In this document: positions 59,875 through 64,000 of the stretch, one piece after another
Layout of the letters: every line of letters begins with the position of its first letter
How positions within the stretch are numbered: the stretch's first letter is position 1
NCBI GenBank assembly: GCA_913057685.1
Contig: CAJXOA010000005.1
Location: forward strand, 24,791-88,790
Reading direction: 5' to 3'
Length of the DNA: 64,000 nt
Source: an uncultured Trueperaceae bacterium
Lineage (GTDB): Bacteria; Deinococcota; Deinococci; Deinococcales; Trueperaceae
The notes under the pieces: model-generated
What the model saw: the letters and a program-made list of their open reading frames with translations, nothing else
The model's database searches: none
What the model was told of the DNA's origin: nothing
Program-made: the position numbers and the translations under genes

Positions 59875-60924
59875 CTAGAGCTCCAGCTTCGCTTCGCCCG
59901 CCTCCAGCGAGCGTTGCGCCGCCAAACTCCAGCGGACCGCCTCGACGCCGTCCGCACCCGACGCGATCGGCGCCCCCTCGCCCCGCACCGCGGCGAGGAA
60001 CGCCGCGGTCTGCGTCGGCAGGTCGAAGGCGTGCCCGGTCGCTTGGGGTAGGTCCAGCCCCTCGGGCGGCGCGTCGCGGTCCGCGCCGCGGTGCAGCCAC
60101 CCCTCGACGCGGGGGGCGGGGTCGGCGTCGTGCGTGCCCGCCCACGTCGCCAGGTAGGCGCCCTCGTCGCCGACGAGCGCCACCTCGACGCGGTGCCCCC
60201 ACGCCGCGATGCTGCGCGTCACGCTCGCCTGCGCCTCCCCCGCCCACACGCGCACGTCGAGGTTCTCCCACGCCCCCTCGCGCCCCGCCCGACTCGTCGC
60301 GAACGCCTGCAGGGCGTCCGCCCGCCCCAACCACCAGGCCGCCAAATCCAGGTAGTGGATCGGTTCTTCCAGGATCGAACTGCCGACCTTCGCCGGGTCG
60401 GCCTTCCAGCCGCCCGCCCCCGCGCGGTACGGCCGCCGCCACAGGTCGATGCGGACGTGCCGCGGCGTCCCCAACGCGCCCGCGTCCAGCAGGCGTTTCG
60501 CCTCCTTCGCCCACGCGAACGTGCGGATCTCGTGCCCGACCGCCAGGACCCGCCCCGCCGCCTCCGCCTCGGCGCGGACCGCGGCGGCGTCCTCGACGGT
60601 GAGCGCCATGGGTTTCTCGAGCAGCACGTGCAGGCCCGCCTGCAGCGCGCGCCGCGCCTGCGGCGCGTGCAGGTGGTTCGGGCTGGCGATGATCACGGCG
60701 TCCATCGCGCCGGACGCCAGGAAGGCGTCGGCGTCGGCGTACGCCGGCACGCCCCAGTCGGCCTCGACGCGGCGGACGCTGGCGTCGCTCGACACCAACA
60801 CCGCCGCGACGTCGGTCCCGAGCTGCTGCAGCGCCTCGCGGTGCAGGCCGGCCCAGCGGCCCGCCCCGATCAACCCCACGCGCACGTCCCCGACGCCCCC
60901 GTCGCCGGCCCGCCCCCCGCTCAC
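59875..60924 (-). CDS. Gfo/Idh/MocA family oxidoreductase 1
   Basis: 349 residues. NAD(P)-binding Rossmann start VRVGLIGAGRWAGLHREAL, VIIASPNHLHAPQARRAL and the signature LLEKPMALT. The C-terminal substrate domain includes GSSILEEPIHYLDLAAWWLG, with the catalytic His in the HYxD-like position. These enzymes oxidise or reduce a hydroxyl of a sugar or inositol. GTG 60924 overlaps the stop of oxidoreductase 2. Last gene of the operon; it faces the ABC transporter, 22 bp away. Confidence 0.9.
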   Translation of the reverse strand: MSGGRAGDGGVGDVRVGLIGAGRWAGLHREALQQLGTDVAAVLVSSDASVRRVEADWGVPAYADADAFLASGAMDAVIIASPNHLHAPQARRALQAGLHVLLEKPMALTVEDAAAVRAEAEAAGRVLAVGHEIRTFAWAKEAKRLLDAGALGTPRHVRIDLWRRPYRAGAGGWKADPAKVGSSILEEPIHYLDLAAWWLGRADALQAFATSRAGREGAWENLDVRVWAGEAQASVTRSIAAWGHRVEVALVGDEGAYLATWAGTHDADPAPRVEGWLHRGADRDAPPEGLDLPQATGHAFDLPTQTAAFLAAVRGEGAPIASGADGVEAVRWSLAAQRSLEAGEAKLEL

Positions 60925-62033
60925 GCGACCTCCGCCTCCGGCTGCAGCATCGCCGGATCGACGGCGCCGCCCGTCCGGACCGCCTCCAGGACCGCCAGCG
61001 ACGCCCGCAACGCCCGCACCCCCGCCGCCAGGTCGGCGACCCCCTGCGGGCCGTCCCCCGCGAGCTCGCGGGCGAAGGCGAAGATCTCCTCCCGCCACGG
61101 ATCGACGTCGCTCGCGGCGTACGTCGTCGCGTCCGGCCCCTGACGCAACGTCGCGCCGTCCTCGTCGACGTCCAGCACCCCCTCCGGCCCGACGTAGGCG
61201 TGCCGCTCCGTCGCCGGCACGCCGGCGGGCAGGCCCCACGACAACTGCAGTTGCGCCGACCCCGCCTCGCCGTAATCGAGGTCCACCTGCACGGTGTCGA
61301 GGGCGACGTGCTCGATGGCCGCCACCTCCGCCTTGCCGGCCGCGAACGTGTGGCCGCTGGCGCGGACCCGCAACGGCGGCGTCCCGAACACCCGCTCCCA
61401 GCGGTCGAACAGGTGGCAGGCCATGTCGATCACCGGCCCCCCGTTCGCGTACGCGTCGTGCATCAACAACTTCGGGCGGACCCCCGCCGCGAGGGTCGCC
61501 TGCGCCATGACCGGCGTCCCCAGGTGCGCCGCGTCCTGCTCGACGCGGCGCCACAACGGATCGAAGCGCCGCATGAAGCCGATCCGGACCGTCCGCCCGG
61601 TCGCCCGCGCGGCGGCGCCCATCGCCTCGGCGTCGCGCAGGGTGAGCGCCACCGGCTTCTCGCTGAGGACGTCCGCGCCCCCCTCCAACGCCGCGACCGT
61701 CACGCCGGCGTGCAGGAAGGTCGGGAGGCACACCGACACGACGTCGACGTCGGCGCGCGCCGCCGCCTCGGTCGGGTCGCCGCTCGCCTCCGCCCCGTAC
61801 GCCGCCGCCAACGCCGCCGCGCGCTCCGCGTCGGCGTCGGCGACCACCACCACCTGCGCGCCTGCCGCCGCCCAGTGCGACGCGTGCCGGCCCCCCATGT
61901 CGCCCGCCCCGAGCACCGCGACGCGGCGCCCTTCCGCCGGCGTGCCGGTCGCCGCGCTGGCGGCGGCGGCGGGGCCCGCCGGGCCGCCCGGCGCCGCCCC
62001 GCCCGGCCGGACGTTCGGCCCGCCGGCGCTCAC
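60921..62033 (-). CDS. Gfo/Idh/MocA family oxidoreductase 2
   Basis: 370 residues. An Ala/Gly/Pro-rich leader (about 1-34) precedes the Rossmann domain VAVLGAGDMGGRHASHWA. VCLPTFLHAGVTVAAL and LSEKPVALTLRDAEAM follow, and VRIGFMRRFDPLWRR is seen in myo-inositol 2-dehydrogenase-like members. ANGGPVIDMACHLFDRWERV carries the catalytic Asp and His. It resembles inositol or sugar dehydrogenases; the exact substrate is not fixed. GTG 62033 overlaps the aldolase stop. Confidence 0.9.
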   Translation of the reverse strand: MSAGGPNVRPGGAAPGGPAGPAAAASAATGTPAEGRRVAVLGAGDMGGRHASHWAAAGAQVVVVADADAERAAALAAAYGAEASGDPTEAAARADVDVVSVCLPTFLHAGVTVAALEGGADVLSEKPVALTLRDAEAMGAAARATGRTVRIGFMRRFDPLWRRVEQDAAHLGTPVMAQATLAAGVRPKLLMHDAYANGGPVIDMACHLFDRWERVFGTPPLRVRASGHTFAAGKAEVAAIEHVALDTVQVDLDYGEAGSAQLQLSWGLPAGVPATERHAYVGPEGVLDVDEDGATLRQGPDATTYAASDVDPWREEIFAFARELAGDGPQGVADLAAGVRALRASLAVLEAVRTGGAVDPAMLQPEAEVA

Positions 62034-63136
62034 GCGTCCTCCGGCGCGGCGTACGTCCGCACCCAGTCGGCGCCGGCCCCTGCGATGCGCGGCGCCCCCC
62101 CGTAGCGCCGGTGCGCGGTCCACGGCGTCGCCTCCTCGACGCGCGCCCCGAGGCGGTGCAACAGCGGGACCGAGCGCGCCTCCAGCGCGGCGGTCGTCGC
62201 GGCCCGGTCGGGCCACGACCCGATCGCCTCCAACCACAACGCGCGCCCCGCGAGGAAGCCGCTGGCGCCGTGCGCCACCGCCCGCTCGACGACGTACTCG
62301 AACGCCTTCGGGCCGACCCCGGCCGACAACACCACCCACGGGACGGGCGAGAGGGCGTCCATCTCCGCGAGCAGGGCGTCCGCCTCCGCCTGGTCGAGGA
62401 GCGGCTCGCGGGCGACGCCGTCGAACGCGCCCCCCGCCACCTCCTCGACGTGGTGCGGGTCGAACGGCACCTCCAGCTTGAACAGGTCCACCCCGAACGC
62501 CGGGTCGGCGTAGTACCGGAGCGACCCGAGGGTGCGCTCCGCCTTGCCGCGCAGGTACGCCGGGTCGCGGGGGTCCTCCCCCGGCAGCGGGTAGTCCAGC
62601 AACTCCAGCACGAACGGCACGTCGTACGCCCGGCACGCCGCCGCCGCCGCCCGCACGAAGGCGTCCTGGTGCGCTTGCGTCGCGTCGCTCACGTCCGGTC
62701 GGTGCCAGGCGAGGACCTTGATGGCGTCGGCGCCGGCGCGCCGCGCCTTCGCCACCGACCAGTCGCGGATCGCGGCGCTCCGCCGTTCGCCGTCGACGAC
62801 GTCGAAGTCGTACCCCTCGAGGGTCGACAGCAGCCCGGTCGCGCCGGGCAGGTCGAGGATGCTGCGCGGGTGGCTCCAGACCGGATCGAGGAGCATCGCG
62901 CCGGCGTGCGGCCCGAGCGCCTCGACGAGGGTCGCCTTGACGTCGGCGATCTCGTCCCACGTCAGGTCGGCCTCCGGCCGGCCGAGCGCCTTCGAGACGG
63001 CGGCGAAGATCGGGGGGCGTTGGTCGACGGCGACCATGCGGAAGCGACCGTCCGGGTCGGCGAGGCGGGCGAGGCCGCGTAGGACGCCGGCCGACGCCGG
63101 ACCGGAGGGCGTGGATGCGGGGGAAGCGTGAGGCAT
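62030..63136 (-). CDS. LacD/DeoC-superfamily class I aldolase
   Basis: 368 residues resembling tagatose-1,6-bisphosphate and sulfofructose-phosphate aldolases. FRMVAVDQRPPIF is at the start, AMLLDPVWSHPRSI follows, ADAIKVLAWHRPD carries a candidate Schiff-base Lys, VDLFKLEVPFDP a second Lys, and PWVVLSAGVGPKAFEYVV lies near the end. It probably cleaves a phosphorylated ketose or keto-acid derived from the operon substrate. The ATG is preceded by GGAAAGG. Longer than LacD (about 325). Confidence 0.82.
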   Translation of the reverse strand: MPHASPASTPSGPASAGVLRGLARLADPDGRFRMVAVDQRPPIFAAVSKALGRPEADLTWDEIADVKATLVEALGPHAGAMLLDPVWSHPRSILDLPGATGLLSTLEGYDFDVVDGERRSAAIRDWSVAKARRAGADAIKVLAWHRPDVSDATQAHQDAFVRAAAAACRAYDVPFVLELLDYPLPGEDPRDPAYLRGKAERTLGSLRYYADPAFGVDLFKLEVPFDPHHVEEVAGGAFDGVAREPLLDQAEADALLAEMDALSPVPWVVLSAGVGPKAFEYVVERAVAHGASGFLAGRALWLEAIGSWPDRAATTAALEARSVPLLHRLGARVEEATPWTAHRRYGGAPRIAGAGADWVRTYAAPEDA

Positions 63137-63168
63137 GACGGGGAACCTTTCCGGGCGACCGCGCGCGG

Positions 63169-64000
63169 TCACGCCCAGCGGGTGGCGTTCAACTCCGCGA
63201 GGGTACGCGATTCGAGGAGGGTCCGAACGGCGTCGCCGGTCGGGATGGCGGTCCGGCCGGGCCCGCGGCAGCTCTCCGCCGCCGCGACGCTCGCGAGCGT
63301 CGCGCAGCGGACCGGCGGCTCGCCGGCGGCGAGGGCGGCGGCCCACACGCCGTGGAAGACGTCGCCCGCCCCGGTCGTGTCGGTCGCCTCGACGGGGAAC
63401 GCCGACAGGTGCCGCACGCCCTCCCCGGCGTCGAACACGACCCCTTCGTCGCCGAGCGTGATGGCGACGACCTGATCCGGGCGCCGGCGCACCGCCTCGA
63501 GCGCCGCTTCGGCCCGCCACGTCGCGTCGCCCTCACCGGCGAGCGGCCCACCGAGCGCCGCCTCCGCCGCCTCCTTCGCCGCGATGATCACGTCGGCGTC
63601 GTCGGTGGCGTCGACGTCGCGAAGGTTGCCGAGGTCGACGACGCTGGGCACGCCCGCGGCGCGGGCGCGGCGCAGGACCGCGCGGGCGAGCGCCGGGTGG
63701 CGCAGGTCGGTCAGGACGGCATCGACGCCGGCGACGGCGTCCAGCGGCCAGTCGGCGGGGTCGTCGTCGAGGCCGCGACCGCGGTAGGGGAAGATCCACC
63801 GTTCACCCGACGGCTCGACCAACACCGCGCTCACGAAGGTCTCCGCCCCGGCGGGCGCGTGCACGCCGGACACGTCGACGCCTTCGCGCTCCAGCGCGGC
63901 GCGCAACTCCCGGCCCGCCGCGTCGTCGCCGTGGAGCGCCCACAACCGCGCCTCCACCCCGAAGCGCGCGGCGGCGACCGCGGCGGTCGCCGCCGGCCCG
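63169..64000 (-). CDS. PfkB family carbohydrate kinase (5' end beyond window)
   Basis: At least 277 residues, cut at the right edge. The visible start, GPAATAAVAAARFGVEARLW, is the internal glycine-rich sugar-binding block of ribokinase/PfkB enzymes, so about 30 residues are missing. The ATP-site signature is VEATDTTGAGDVFHGVWA, with the catalytic Asp in GAGD. The downstream aldolase and two dehydrogenases suggest a kinase for a keto-sugar or keto-deoxy acid (for example 2-keto-3-deoxygluconate-like or inositol-derived). It heads the visible operon. Confidence 0.9.
   Translation of the reverse strand, partial: GPAATAAVAAARFGVEARLWALHGDDAAGRELRAALEREGVDVSGVHAPAGAETFVSAVLVEPSGERWIFPYRGRGLDDDPADWPLDAVAGVDAVLTDLRHPALARAVLRRARAAGVPSVVDLGNLRDVDATDDADVIIAAKEAAEAALGGPLAGEGDATWRAEAALEAVRRRPDQVVAITLGDEGVVFDAGEGVRHLSAFPVEATDTTGAGDVFHGVWAAALAAGEPPVRCATLASVAAAESCRGPGRTAIPTGDAVRTLLESRTLAELNATRWA

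Overview
The window is very GC-rich and gene-dense, with many ATGA, GTGA and TGATG stop/start overlaps. It looks like part of a Deinococcota chromosome, possibly Truepera-like. Four things point that way. Many genes on both strands have a TAnnnT -10 box 5-7 bases before the start codon, so their mRNAs are probably leaderless, as is common in Deinococcus and Thermus. A bacillithiol pair (yojF-bshB2) sits next to a bacterial PolX. The envelope is diderm, with TolC and RND proteins. There is a single long SigA-type sigma factor. The lineage is an inference; no rRNA or tRNA gene was found to test it. No insertion sequence, prophage, integrase or CRISPR array was seen.

Layout. 1-5983 (minus): a membrane-bound group 1 [NiFe] uptake hydrogenase operon hyaA-hyaB-hyaC-hyaD-hypA-hypB-hypC-hypD (hypD cut by the edge). 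5984-6414: its regulatory region, shared with a divergent di-haem cytochrome c peroxidase. 7615-12274: a small membrane protein, a GGDEF cyclase and a large FN3/BspA-repeat lipoprotein. 12409-16501 (minus): ion channel, GH65 phosphorylase and aldo/keto reductase. 16574-25794: acyl-CoA dehydrogenase, M20 peptidase, DoxX, a hypothetical protein, a LysE exporter, p-aminobenzoate genes pabB-pabC, PolX and yojF-bshB2. 26242-30577 (minus): an operon of two universal stress proteins, a kinase-like protein, a response regulator and a KhtT-KhtU cation/proton antiporter. It faces a P2-type calcium-pump-like ATPase and a tandem universal stress protein (30918-34371), so this is a stress and cation-homeostasis block. 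Phosphoglucomutase and rpoD follow.

37843-45622 is a MarR-controlled tripartite efflux operon with two TolC-like proteins, an adaptor and an RND pump, followed by a K+-independent proton-pumping pyrophosphatase with a structured leader. 47837-48303 has no protein gene. It holds tandem hairpins and a candidate independent structured RNA of about 180 nt (48018-48195), 6S-like in overall form. 48304-55734 carries GNAT and VOC proteins, a deoC-GNAT-ALDH16 operon and a PLP desulfhydrase-racemase pair. 55780-59852 is an Lrp-type regulator with a clear operator-promoter, then a peptide-type ABC transporter without ATPase genes. 59875-64000 (minus) is a sugar or polyol operon of PfkB kinase (cut by the edge), LacD-like aldolase and two Gfo/Idh/MocA dehydrogenases.

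The points most worth following up are the candidate RNA at 48018-48195, the Cys-to-Asn change in the hydrogenase proximal-cluster motif, the kinase-like protein lacking its phospho-acceptor His, the RND pump with an extra membrane insert, and the repeated operator-like motifs between hydrogenase and peroxidase.
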